Shown here: one piece after another, positions 8,821 through 17,082 of the stretch
How the letters are laid out: each line of letters begins with the position of its first letter
Position numbering within the stretch: position 1 is the stretch's first letter
Source: Nitrincola alkalilacustris
Lineage (GTDB): Bacteria; Pseudomonadota; Gammaproteobacteria; Pseudomonadales; Balneatricaceae
Length of the DNA: 64,000 nt
Direction: 5' to 3'
Assembly: GCF_008973755.1 (NCBI RefSeq)
Contig: NZ_WBOM01000013.1
Coordinates: 1-64,000 of the forward strand
Notes under the pieces: generated by a model
Told to the model about the DNA's origin: nothing
What the model saw: only the letters and a program-made list of their open reading frames with translations
Databases searched by the model: none
Translations under genes and position numbers: made by a program

Positions 8821-10587
8821 ATGAAAAACCTGACTGTTCGAAAGCTGTTTTTCCTCCTTGCATTTGCCGTTACCTCTCTCATGATACTCCTTGCACTAGC
8901 CACAGTTCGCCAGCTTGGACTGGGGCAGGAGCTGGCTGAATCCAGTCATAACCGATATCAATCCTACCTGTTGGCAGACGAATTACGTCAAAGTTCCGAT
9001 GAGTTGACTCGCCTGGCGCGTACCTATGCCGTGACCGGGGATCCAAAATGGGAAAAACAATACTTTGATATTCTCGCCATCCGCAACGGAGAAAAACCTC
9101 GCCCGCAAAACTATCACCGCATCTACTGGGACTTTGTCGCTGCCGGAGAGCCGGCCCCTCAGCCTCCGGGAGAAACGATTGCGCTGACACAACTGATGCG
9201 CCAGGCAGGCTTCAGCCATGAAGAGCTTGCGAAACTGACCGAAGCACAGCAGAACTCGGATGCCCTCGTCGCACTTGAAACCAAAGCCATGAATGCGGGT
9301 AAGGGCCTGTTTGCCGACAGCAACGGCGCTTATACCCTGAGAGGAGAGCCGGATCTGGAACTGGCCCGCACCCTCATGCACAGTGATGACTACCACCGCT
9401 TTAAAGCCCAGATCATGAAGCCTGTGGATGAGTTTTTCGAACTCCTTGATCAACGCACCTTGGCTGCCGTAACAGAAGCGAACCATCAGGCCACTGCGTG
9501 GCTCACTCTTCTGATCGGCATTGTTTTCATCATTCTGCTGGTATTGCTGGGCGGGCTCTACTTCAGCTATCTATTCCTCAAGCGAACAATAGGTGGCGAG
9601 CCGGTCATAGTTGCAAGAGCCTTGCAGGATATTGCCGAGGGTGACATTTCCAACACCCTGCCAAGCGCCACTCATGGCAGCATCATGGCCAGCGCTGAAG
9701 CGATGCGTAGTAGTCTGGTGCATGTGATTTCGGCTACCCGCAAGGCTGCAGAATCGATTACAGGTGCAGCCACGGCACTTCATCATAATAGCGAGCAGGC
9801 CAGTGAACGTGTCGACCATCAGCAAAAAGAGGCTGAACAAGTAGCGGCCGCCATGACGGAGATGGTGGCGACCGTACAGGATGTTGCACTCAGTGTTTCC
9901 AAGGTGGCCGAACTGAGTAAGGAGACAGATGCTCATGCAAGAGAAGGATTGGGTATCATGACAGAAAGTGTGGATGCCATCGGCACGCTGGCAAGTGAGA
10001 TCGAGGATATCGCCAGGGTGATCGAAACCGTCAGGGCTGACAGCCAGGCCATATTTCAGGTGGTTGATGTCATCAACGGTATTGCCGAGCAGACCAATCT
10101 GCTGGCACTGAATGCTGCCATAGAGGCCGCACGTGCTGGTGAGCAGGGTCGAGGATTTGCAGTGGTTGCTGACGAGGTTCGCACGCTGGCAAGCAGAACC
10201 CAGGGATCCACCAATGAGATCCACTCCATGATTGAAAGACTGCAGTTGAGTGCATCAAACGCCGTCACTGCGATGACCGAAGGGTGTAACCGAGCAAGGC
10301 GTAATGTTCAACTCTCCGCATCCGCCAGTACAGCCTTCAATACCATCTCCTCATCTGTCAATGAGTTGAATGATATGAATGTCATGAGTGCCACGGCAAC
10401 CGAACAGCAGGAAGCTGTCGCTGAGCAGATCAACGTCAACCTCAACAACATCAGCAACGCTGTCACCGAAACAGCCCTGTCAGCAAGACAACTTGCCGAG
10501 TCTGCGGCTTCCCTGACAAATCTGACGGATGAGATGATGATCAGCATCAGCCACTTTCAGCTTCCACAAAAACGTGACATCCCATAA
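8821..10587 (+). CDS. Methyl-accepting chemotaxis protein
   Basis: A 588-residue chemoreceptor. TM1 is at about residues 8-28. A helical periplasmic domain with [20 protein letters not shown] and [12 protein letters not shown] follows, a motif set seen in many marine and Pseudomonas receptors. TM2 is at about 224-250. The signalling hairpin has [20 protein letters not shown] near 418-437 and [19 protein letters not shown]. The C-terminus [11 protein letters not shown] has no CheR-binding pentapeptide. It is monocistronic in appearance. The N-terminal pattern is shared with the receptor at 3263 despite very different base composition. Confidence 0.93.
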   Translation: MKNLTVRKLFFLLAFAVTSLMILLALATVRQLGLGQELAESSHNRYQSYLLADELRQSSDELTRLARTYAVTGDPKWEKQYFDILAIRNGEKPRPQNYHRIYWDFVAAGEPAPQPPGETIALTQLMRQAGFSHEELAKLTEAQQNSDALVALETKAMNAGKGLFADSNGAYTLRGEPDLELARTLMHSDDYHRFKAQIMKPVDEFFELLDQRTLAAVTEANHQATAWLTLLIGIVFIILLVLLGGLYFSYLFLKRTIGGEPVIVARALQDIAEGDISNTLPSATHGSIMASAEAMRSSLVHVISATRKAAESITGAATALHHNSEQASERVDHQQKEAEQVAAAMTEMVATVQDVALSVSKVAELSKETDAHAREGLGIMTESVDAIGTLASEIEDIARVIETVRADSQAIFQVVDVINGIAEQTNLLALNAAIEAARAGEQGRGFAVVADEVRTLASRTQGSTNEIHSMIERLQLSASNAVTAMTEGCNRARRNVQLSASASTAFNTISSSVNELNDMNVMSATATEQQEAVAEQINVNLNNISNAVTETALSARQLAESAASLTNLTDEMMISISHFQLPQKRDIP

Positions 10588-10632
10588 ATCATTATTGCCA
10601 ATGAATTACTGGTCCTACAAACAGCAACTGAA

Positions 10633-11952
10633 ATGGAGGGGGATGCTCCGTACTTTGAAAGTTGTATGTTTGAAAGCAAGTGGATGTCATCTATGGTGTT
10701 ACCGACTAGACCAATAAGATATCGAGCTGAACGTATGTCATATAAAGCAACCAGAACACTTTTACAGCCTTGGAGCCCTGATTTCATTGAGCTTGAGCCC
10801 CTTAACTCGTTGGTGAAATCAGCTAGAGTCATTGGTGTTGGTGAAGGGGCCCACTTTGTTTCTGAGTTCTCTTTGGCTAGAGCTACCTTCATCCGGTATT
10901 TCGTGGAGACGCATGGGTTTAATGCAATCGGACTGGAGTGTGGGGCTATTCAGGGTGATCGAATTTCCAAATGGCTGAATTCTCCATCAGATACAAATAA
11001 GCTTGATAGCGTTACTAATCCATTAACTTTCGCTCTGTATGGGGCAGTGCTCGTCTGGCTCAAAGCCTATATCCGAGATACTGGAGCAAAGTTGATCGTT
11101 ATAGGTATTGATCTGCCCAACACCCTAAGCCCTTGCGAGGATCTAGAGCAGTTGGTAAGGGGTATTGAGGTCCTTGATCCTCTTATGAAATCGGAAGTGG
11201 ATCTAATGAGACAATCTTTGGCATCAGTCTCTGGCGAATCGGCAGTGGTTTCTTCAATGCAGTGGGGTGAGCTGGATCTAACTTCACGTAATAACGCACT
11301 CTCTGGGATAATGCGACTGAAATTGCGACTTTTGGGATTGGCACCAGTTTTTACCAAACATAGGGGGGAGCCGTTCAAAAAGCTATTCGAGAGCGTGTTG
11401 TCGATTGAGCATACGCTGGAAACCCTGCGTATCATGAAGACACTATTTGATGGCACTTCGCTTGAGGGCGATACTTCTGTGCGAGAATCATTCATGGCTA
11501 GCGCTGTGGAGAGGTATCTCAAGGAGTATCCAGATATGAAGATGATTTTACTTGCGCATAACAATCATATTCAAAAGACGCCAGTCTCCTATTCTGGTGA
11601 GTTGATGGCCGTCCCGATGGGGCAGCACCTAGCACATCGAGAGGACTACTATTCCATTGGTGCGACCCACTTGGGGGCCACAGTTCCTGAGATGCAGTAT
11701 CCATCACCTAGTAGCCCGCTTGGGTTCTCAGTCGAACCTGTCTTGGCTGATAAAATTCGTAAAAGCAGCGTAGAGCACTTTATCCTGGATGCTGGTTGTG
11801 TCATGGATCCTTGTGTACTGCTCGCTGATGATGTGAGGCACACACAGCGAATCAGATCGCAAAGTTCGTCGATTGTAACAAGTGTGGCTGATGCATTCGA
11901 TGCACTCTACTGCATTCCTTCTGTCAGCAAAGACAAATTGGTAGAGGTATAA
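10633..11952 (+). CDS. Erythromycin-esterase-family protein
   Basis: A protein of up to 439 residues of the Ere/EreA-like hydrolase family. Family blocks are VIGVGEGAHFVSEFSLARA (metal/active-site His), GFNAIGLECG (conserved Glu) and MILLAHNNHIQK (second His pair). Characterised members open the macrolide lactone ring; many chromosomal relatives have other, unknown esterase roles. The start is uncertain: 10633, 10666, 10684 and 10735 (MSYKATR) are all in frame, and 10735 fits the usual N-terminal length best. The gene stands alone between the chemoreceptor and ada. Confidence 0.8.
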   Translation: MEGDAPYFESCMFESKWMSSMVLPTRPIRYRAERMSYKATRTLLQPWSPDFIELEPLNSLVKSARVIGVGEGAHFVSEFSLARATFIRYFVETHGFNAIGLECGAIQGDRISKWLNSPSDTNKLDSVTNPLTFALYGAVLVWLKAYIRDTGAKLIVIGIDLPNTLSPCEDLEQLVRGIEVLDPLMKSEVDLMRQSLASVSGESAVVSSMQWGELDLTSRNNALSGIMRLKLRLLGLAPVFTKHRGEPFKKLFESVLSIEHTLETLRIMKTLFDGTSLEGDTSVRESFMASAVERYLKEYPDMKMILLAHNNHIQKTPVSYSGELMAVPMGQHLAHREDYYSIGATHLGATVPEMQYPSPSSPLGFSVEPVLADKIRKSSVEHFILDAGCVMDPCVLLADDVRHTQRIRSQSSSIVTSVADAFDALYCIPSVSKDKLVEV

Positions 11953-12106
11953 AAGACAGGCTTTACCTAGTTGTTGACATACTTTCCTGCAGTGTGGTGG
12001 CTTGTAGGATGAAACGACATTACCTAGCAACTTAGTAGTGGAAGCCAAATCTGTCCTTGATGTCCGAGGATTAAAGTACAGGAGGGTAATTAACTTGGTG
12101 ATGGGT

Positions 12107-13207
12107 TCATTTCTTAAAGCTCGATGGTTTCATTTCATGCTTTTGAGAAGCGCTCGACACTGCATTTTTTTCATGTTCAATTAGCCAGCGTTTACGTGCT
12201 AAACCACCACCGTAGCCTATCAACGAGCCGTCTTTGCCAACTATGCGATGGCACGGAACAATAATAGCAATTCGGTTTGCTCCGTTGGCCGAAGCAACCG
12301 CACGTACGGCTTGTTTTTTACCCATTTTATCAGCCTGTGCCTGATAGCTGCTTGTCATACCATAGGGAACTGTTTGCAATACTTTCCATACTAACTTCTG
12401 GAAATCACTTCCTGGCATATCCAATGCCACATCGAAACTTCTTCTCTGGCTGGAAAAATATTCTCCGATCTCATATTCGGCCTGTCGCGTGTGATCGTTC
12501 TCTCCTGCAATGATTTGGGAGTTAAGCAAGCGTTGTAAATCTTTGAACTCAGTTTCCAGCATACGCCGGTCGACGAACTCTAATAGGCAAATACCTCTGT
12601 TTGTGGCGCAGACAAACATAGGGCCTAAGGGGGTAGTGAATCGATTGATGACGATTACATTCGTACTTGCACTTTTTTTGGGAGTTTTACCAATCAATTT
12701 CTTGTAGGTATAGTTAAATCCACTAAGAGACTCATAGCCGCTATCAAATGCTGTAACCGTTGCCAGCTTTCCTCCTTTTAGTTCCTGCAAAGCAGTATTC
12801 ACGCGCAGCATACGCTGAAAAGCCTGAAAGGTCATACCATAGTGCTTTGTAAACCAGCGTCTTACCAGTTCAGGGCTGATGCCATGTTGCTTCAATTGTG
12901 TATCGCTAATACGAACTTTTGGGTTGACTCTCACCAGTGCTATGGCCTGCTCGACTGGAGGTGGAGCGAGATAAGCATTTTCTGTGGGCCGGCAGATTTT
13001 ACAAGGACGAAATCCTGCAGTAAGCGCATCTTTAAAGTCGGTATAAAACTCGACGTTCTCACGTTTTGGTTTACGTGCACGACAGGTAGAGATGCAAAAC
13101 ACACCAGTTGTTTTCACACCTACAAAGAAAATTCCGACGTAGTCTGTTGCACGCTCTATCAACGCCCGGTAGTACCTCTCAATCTGAGTGCTATCAGTAA
13201 CCAGCAT
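12107..13207 (-). CDS. ada: Ada: methylated-DNA repair protein and transcriptional activator
   Basis: A 366-residue bifunctional Ada. The N-terminal zinc cysteines are at residues 38, 42, 69 and 72, the same numbers as in E. coli Ada; C38 accepts methyl from phosphotriesters and switches the protein to an activator. An AraC-type helix-turn-helix follows (LVRRWFTKHYGMTFQAFQRM). The C-terminal methyltransferase domain has the active-site PCHRIVG (Cys 319), which removes methyl from O6-methylguanine. All functional modules are present. The start overlaps the end of the upstream PEP-mutase-family gene by 14 bp, so the two are co-transcribed; alkA or alkB is not adjacent. Confidence 0.95.
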   Translation of the reverse strand: MLVTDSTQIERYYRALIERATDYVGIFFVGVKTTGVFCISTCRARKPKRENVEFYTDFKDALTAGFRPCKICRPTENAYLAPPPVEQAIALVRVNPKVRISDTQLKQHGISPELVRRWFTKHYGMTFQAFQRMLRVNTALQELKGGKLATVTAFDSGYESLSGFNYTYKKLIGKTPKKSASTNVIVINRFTTPLGPMFVCATNRGICLLEFVDRRMLETEFKDLQRLLNSQIIAGENDHTRQAEYEIGEYFSSQRRSFDVALDMPGSDFQKLVWKVLQTVPYGMTSSYQAQADKMGKKQAVRAVASANGANRIAIIVPCHRIVGKDGSLIGYGGGLARKRWLIEHEKNAVSSASQKHEMKPSSFKK

Positions 13208-13967
13208 GATTGAACACCGGCTGAAAGGATTGCTGCAGCTGGATGTTCTGAAAAATTTCGAACAACTGCTGTTGTAAATGTGCGTGGATAAAGTTCCCCA
13301 TGCTGATCCGCTTTACACCAAGCTCAGCTAGCCTATCGAATGCTGGAAGATCCGGCGTACACATGACGTTCAGTGGTAGTGATACAGATTCGACGATCTC
13401 GGAGATGTCTCGCACTTGAGTGATGTAGGGTACAAACAAACCGTCTGCTCCAGCCTTAGCAAATAGGCGGCCACGGCGGATGGTTTCTGACTGCGCATTC
13501 TCTAGGCCTAGCAGGAAAGTATCCGTGCGAACATTGAGAAAAAGCTCAACCCCCCTTTCCTGAAGATCCAGCTTTATTTTCGCTAGCTTTGCCGCAAAGC
13601 AATCGGCGCTGAGCAAGTAGCGCCGGCCTTTACACACCATGCTGTCTTCTATGTTTACACCTACAACTCCAAGTGCTGCCAGATACACCAGATTCTCAAT
13701 CACCTTTTCCGGTGTGTCTGCATAACCTGCCTCTATATCGACACTTAGAGGAAGGTCACATTCAGCGCGCACTCTAGAGATAATATGGAGTATTTCAGAA
13801 AAGCTTACTCCTTCGCCGTCAGTGTAACCGAGCATGTGAGAGATGGCAGCACTCGATGTACCAATAGCACTGTAGCCGGCCTGTCGGGCAGCTTGCGCAC
13901 TTGAGACATCCCAGATATTGGCAATCAACAGCGGCGATGCTTGCTGGTGCAGAGACGAAAAGTTCAT
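13194..13967 (-). CDS. Isocitrate lyase / PEP mutase superfamily protein
   Basis: A 257-residue TIM-barrel protein. Landmarks are NIWDVSSAQAARQAGYSAIGTSSAA, the metal and substrate segment PLSVDIEAGY, and GVVGVNIEDS. Members are oxaloacetate decarboxylases, 2-methylisocitrate lyases or phosphonate enzymes that make or break C-C or C-P bonds next to a carboxylate. The lyase signature KKCGH is absent, so a classic isocitrate lyase is unlikely. It overlaps ada by 14 bp and is probably read with it, a pairing with no obvious functional logic. Confidence 0.82.
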   Translation of the reverse strand: MNFSSLHQQASPLLIANIWDVSSAQAARQAGYSAIGTSSAAISHMLGYTDGEGVSFSEILHIISRVRAECDLPLSVDIEAGYADTPEKVIENLVYLAALGVVGVNIEDSMVCKGRRYLLSADCFAAKLAKIKLDLQERGVELFLNVRTDTFLLGLENAQSETIRRGRLFAKAGADGLFVPYITQVRDISEIVESVSLPLNVMCTPDLPAFDRLAELGVKRISMGNFIHAHLQQQLFEIFQNIQLQQSFQPVFNHAGY

Positions 13968-14045
13968 AGACTGGTTCCAAGTGAAGTTCGAACTCCAGCT
14001 TATCGGCCTGCCTATCTGACGTACAACCGAAAATTTGACAAGTAA

Positions 14046-14219
14046 TTTATACTATTCATTGTAAAACTATCTGTTCAGCTTATTCAGGGAAGCAGGATTT
14101 GTTACATCAGTTTCGAAATTAAGGGGCGGATAGTTGAACGAGATATTCGTGAAGCACTGAGTTGGATCGAAGCGAACCAGACCTTTCTGTTTGATGAATG
14201 GCGAAGGAGTAACTCATGA
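14046..14219 (+). pseudogene. Remnant of a DUF4160-type gene (C-terminal piece)
   Basis: A frame open from 14046 to a stop at 14217-14219 encodes 57 residues without a start methionine. Its last part (GRIVERDIREALSWIEANQT then FLFDEWRRSNS) resembles the C-terminus of DUF4160 proteins, which are usually paired with DUF2442 proteins. The stop overlaps the start of the following DUF2442-like gene by 4 bp (ATGA), exactly as in intact pairs. The N-terminal half with the family FHA-type motif is missing. Confidence 0.5.
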
Positions 14220-14689
14220 GAGAATATTTTTCCCCGAAAATGACGGCGGTCATTGCTTTGGCACCTTATCGCTTGCGCACGACCTGGAGTACGGGAGAGG
14301 TGCTGGAGGTTGATGTGAATGACATTCTACATAAAATCCCAGCACTGGCGCCCATTCTGGATCCTGAGGTTTTTGCGTGTGCACACATCGCCGAGTGGGG
14401 GGGCAGTATCGAATGGCTTGATTCAGAGTTCGGCGAAGATAATGTGTACGCATGGGCGAAGGAACAAGCCGGAGAAGTCAGCCACGAAATGTTTGGTGAC
14501 TGGATGTCTCGTAATGACTTGTCACTGAGCACGGCTGCAGAAGCATTGGGTATCAGCCGTCGCATGGTGAACTACTATCGCACTGCACACAAAGCTATTC
14601 CTCGTGCTATCTGGCTTGGATGTCTGGGCTGGGAGGAAACCCGGCCCAAGGATAAAATTCTGCCGTGCACCTTGCCAACATGTCAGTGA
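14216..14689 (+). CDS. DUF2442 domain protein with C-terminal helix-turn-helix
   Basis: A 157-residue protein. The N-terminal half (about 1-80) looks like DUF2442: YRLRTTWSTGEVLEVDVNDI and FACAHIAEWGGSIEWLDSEF. The C-terminal part holds an HTH (LSLSTAAEALGISRRMVNYY). DUF4160/DUF2442 pairs behave like toxin-antitoxin modules by genome context; the DNA-binding DUF2442 partner would be the antitoxin. The partner upstream is a remnant, so this may be an orphan. The ribosome site AAGGAG precedes ATG 14216. Confidence 0.75.
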   Translation: MREYFSPKMTAVIALAPYRLRTTWSTGEVLEVDVNDILHKIPALAPILDPEVFACAHIAEWGGSIEWLDSEFGEDNVYAWAKEQAGEVSHEMFGDWMSRNDLSLSTAAEALGISRRMVNYYRTAHKAIPRAIWLGCLGWEETRPKDKILPCTLPTCQ

Positions 14690-14723
14690 GTTCGTTGTTT
14701 TTCATACTTTAAAGATGGGGATC

Positions 14724-14777
14724 ACATCTGTGTGAGGTGTGCTTCTTCTCAGCCCTGGCTCCACTTAAAGAGCAGCG
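14724..14777 (+). pseudogene. 54-bp fragment of a zinc-ribbon gene, duplicate of 16221-16274
   Basis: The stretch from ACATCTGTGTGAGG to AAAGAGCAGCG matches 16221-16274 inside the zinc-ribbon gene at 16066 with two substitutions in 54 bases (by eye). It lacks the rest of that gene. It is the scar of a second copy, or of recombination, between the DUF2442 gene and the truncated STAND-like gene. Confidence 0.8.
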
Positions 14778-14817
14778 TTGTAGTCCAAGATAACGTCCTC
14801 ACCCCCTTTACGGACTT

Positions 14818-15927
14818 TTAGCACTGTTGCTGACACTGGCCGATGCTGGGAAAGCGACGGGTCAAAAGCAGCTCGGCCACCTCCGGTCCGACTGCCTCAA
14901 TGTGAATCACCTCTATTGTCTGAGGCTTGTCATCCCTGATGTCGTATTCAACGGTGATGAGGCTTACCTGGCCGCCTGCGGCCGATACCTTGCTGGCTAG
15001 CAAAGAGTGTAGTTCTGATGGGCAATTATCAAGGATCATTATGGTACGTCGGCCCTCAGCCATCAGCCTATCCAACATTGCTGCTGAAGGATCAGGTCCA
15101 GCACCGGTGTCGACATAGACAGCGACGGTCCGATCAAGAGCATCTACTCCAACAGTCTCGTCAAAGAGAGTTTGCACGATCCTGGTCTTCCCGACGCCGG
15201 ACAAACCCGTTATGCGAATCGCCTTCTCCGTAGTCCGAATGAGCTTCCGCATCGGTTCAATGGCATCTTCTATGCTGAGCTTCTGATCCTTCCCTGATGG
15301 CAGCGTGACCATAGCGCCAGAGGCAGAAATCAGCGTATCGTCGGCACCATGAGGTGGATTGCTCCAAGCACCGTATGGCTGCCAACCCGAATATCCTTGA
15401 CCAAGCTTTCCTTTCACCCACAGCATGACGGACGGGTGCTGGCGCAGCCATTGGGAAAGCTTCGAGAGGTCGTAGAAGTCCAGGTGAATATTGCCGCCAT
15501 TGGGATCCTCTTTGACAGCATCCTGCATAGCTTTGAGGCGCACTTTCTTCATGGGAGGAGAGCAGTCATCAGCCAAGCTGACGATGATGTAGCTACCACC
15601 CTTAGCCGCTTGCTCAGAGATAGTTGGTGACAATTCTCTGTCGGAGACCATTTCCTTTGTGATCTCGGCCTTCGGCATCGAATGTTTCTTGGCCTGAAAG
15701 ATTGTATCCGACCTTTCAAGAAACCCCGTGCTCAGTGTATCGACAGGAATCTGAACGTGAATATCAATTCCCTCGTCAGGAGAATTGATTGAACCTGACC
15801 AGCTTACCCATGCAGGGCTATAACCATGTGCTGCCACCTCAGCCTCAGAGAGGCGAGCAATCAACTCTTCTAGCTGAGTATCGGACAGCCGGAGCAATTC
15901 GTCTTTCTCAATGTCAAAGATGGCCAC
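14818..15927 (-). pseudogene. C-terminally truncated STAND-like NTPase with restriction-nuclease-type N-terminus
   Basis: A 369-residue open frame. Residues about 45-85 carry a PD-(D/E)xK/Mrr-like pattern: NSPDEGIDIHVQIP with Asp55, then TIFQAKKH with Gln78 and Lys80. Residues 241-248 are Walker A GLSGVGKT and about 295-301 Walker B (TIMILDN), followed by VSLITVEYDIRDDKPQT, typical of very large (over 1000 residues) defence-type STAND ATPases. The frame stops just after RRFPSIGQ with the odd tail CQQQC, before the rest of the NTPase and the sensor repeats. The gene therefore appears to have lost its 3' two-thirds by deletion. Full-length relatives (Avs-like) sense phage proteins and cut DNA; this remnant probably cannot. 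Confidence 0.65.
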
Positions 15928-16065
15928 GACCTCTCCTCAGTAGAACATTTTGGTGTTATACCCAGAGGTAACCCAATAATCCAGCTAATATGAGAAAGAG
16001 TGCCCGCTGGAGTGCTTGTTGTGAACGGCTACAACTAGTAATTTATCGGGAGAGGACTAGGTATT

Positions 16066-16347
16066 ATGAAAGTAATGATGCAGCAAACTGTAGAAGTGAC
16101 CAGCCATGTGTTGTGTGATGTCTGTGGTCGCAACACTTCAGACGGTAAAACATCTGAGTTTGGGACGCTCAAAGCGGATTGGGGGTATAGCTCTGCGCAT
16201 GACGGTGCCAGCTATGAGGTACATCTGTGTGAGGTGTGCTTCTTCTCAGCCTTGGCTACACTTAAAGAGCAGCGTCGCGCTCACACCTTATTTTCAGATG
16301 ATAATTTGGACAGCGCAATTGAGTTCGGGCGGGTAATTGCCGAATAG
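16066..16347 (+). CDS. Small zinc-ribbon protein, unknown function
   Basis: A 93-residue protein with two CxxC pairs: LCDVCGRNT at residues 17-25 and HLCEVCFFS near 53-61, expected to bind one zinc ion. The region between them contains FGTLKADWGYSSAHDG. Similar short proteins are scattered through gammaproteobacterial accessory regions; no function is known to me. The ribosome site GGAGAGG precedes ATG 16066. A 54-bp piece of this gene is duplicated at 14724-14777, which shows local recombination. Confidence 0.7.
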   Translation: MKVMMQQTVEVTSHVLCDVCGRNTSDGKTSEFGTLKADWGYSSAHDGASYEVHLCEVCFFSALATLKEQRRAHTLFSDDNLDSAIEFGRVIAE

Positions 16348-16770
16348 CATTGGTAGGCAGATCACCTCTTCAGCCATGGGTATCTGCAACAGCGCTGTTT
16401 GGCCGCTTCATCAGTTGAGATTGTCCGGTTTATCGGATCTGGCGACGCGTGTTGCTTCGCTCATTTTCAGCGAAGGTGGCTGATGATCCATTCGGCTGTT
16501 CTCAATGCGCGGATCGTGATATTGCTGAGGGATACATGTTCACACCCTCCTTAGGCAATAGTCGCTACTAAAAATATCAAACTTTATTATCAATAGTTTA
16601 ATGATAATGGCGCTGTATTAACAATAAAAAATATCAAACTTTAATAGCGCTCAGATTTGAAAATTCGCGTAAAATTTAAATTTTTTATCAAACTTTATTA
16701 TCCTCTTACAACTGTGACTTGTGATCAGGGTGGAACGCGATGACGGCCTTCCATGAATCATCCCACGTTT
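16348..16770. other. Intergenic, convergent side of kaiB; AT-rich repeats
   Basis: About 420 bp between the zinc-ribbon gene and the 3' end of kaiB. The right half is very AT-rich and carries three repeats of TATCAAACTTTA. The left half contains, on the minus strand, a strong Shine-Dalgarno AAGGAGGG (16545-16552 region) before a 12-codon reading frame at 16537-16502, probably the stump of a lost gene. Confidence 0.45.
16575..16702 (+). repeat. Three direct repeats of TATCAAACTTTA
   Basis: Copies lie at 16575-16591 and 16686-16702 (both TATCAAACTTTATTATC) and at 16632-16643 (TATCAAACTTTA only). Start-to-start spacing is 57 and 54 bp. The first copy is followed by an inverted-like half ATAGTTTAATGATA. 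They look like operator or iteron-type sites, but no adjacent gene start is served by them now. Confidence 0.7.
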
Positions 16771-17082
16771 TTACTGGTCAGGATCCAGATCGGACAAAAA
16801 GCGACGAAGCCGATCCTCTTCCGAGAGGTCACCATAGAGCACGGAAACGCCACCGGTCGGGCTAACTTTCAGCAAGGAGGGCGTCGCAAACACTGAGTGT
16901 TTGATGCCTTGCTCAGGTTGTTCGAGCAGATCAATCTCATAGGGCTGAATGTCAGTGCAATTGAGTTGCTCAAGCATCTTGGCAATGTTGGTCCGGGCGC
17001 GTTGGGAGCGTGGCGCTGTGCCCGTCACGAACAACATCAGCACTGGCAATCTCGACTCTCCAGATTGTTTTATAATGCTCAT
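16771..17082 (-). CDS. kaiB: KaiB-like protein
   Basis: A 103-residue thioredoxin-fold protein. It aligns by eye to cyanobacterial KaiB: VLMLFVTGTAPRSQRARTNI at the N-terminus (Kai: LYVAGNTPNSVRAL), then SVFATPSLLKVSP and YGDLSEEDRLRRFL (Kai: ILATPTLSKILP, GDLSDREKV). KaiB changes fold and binds the KaiC CI ring. Here its start overlaps the end of kaiC by 4 bp (ATGA), indicating coupled translation. No KaiA is in the window. In non-cyanobacteria such pairs are linked to stress tolerance rather than a proven clock. Confidence 0.88.
   Translation of the reverse strand: MSIIKQSGESRLPVLMLFVTGTAPRSQRARTNIAKMLEQLNCTDIQPYEIDLLEQPEQGIKHSVFATPSLLKVSPTGGVSVLYGDLSEEDRLRRFLSDLDPDQ

Noticed and set aside
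14818-16347. Idea that the STAND-like gene and zinc-ribbon gene form an intact defence operon
   Set aside because: They are on opposite strands and the NTPase lacks its C-terminal two-thirds.
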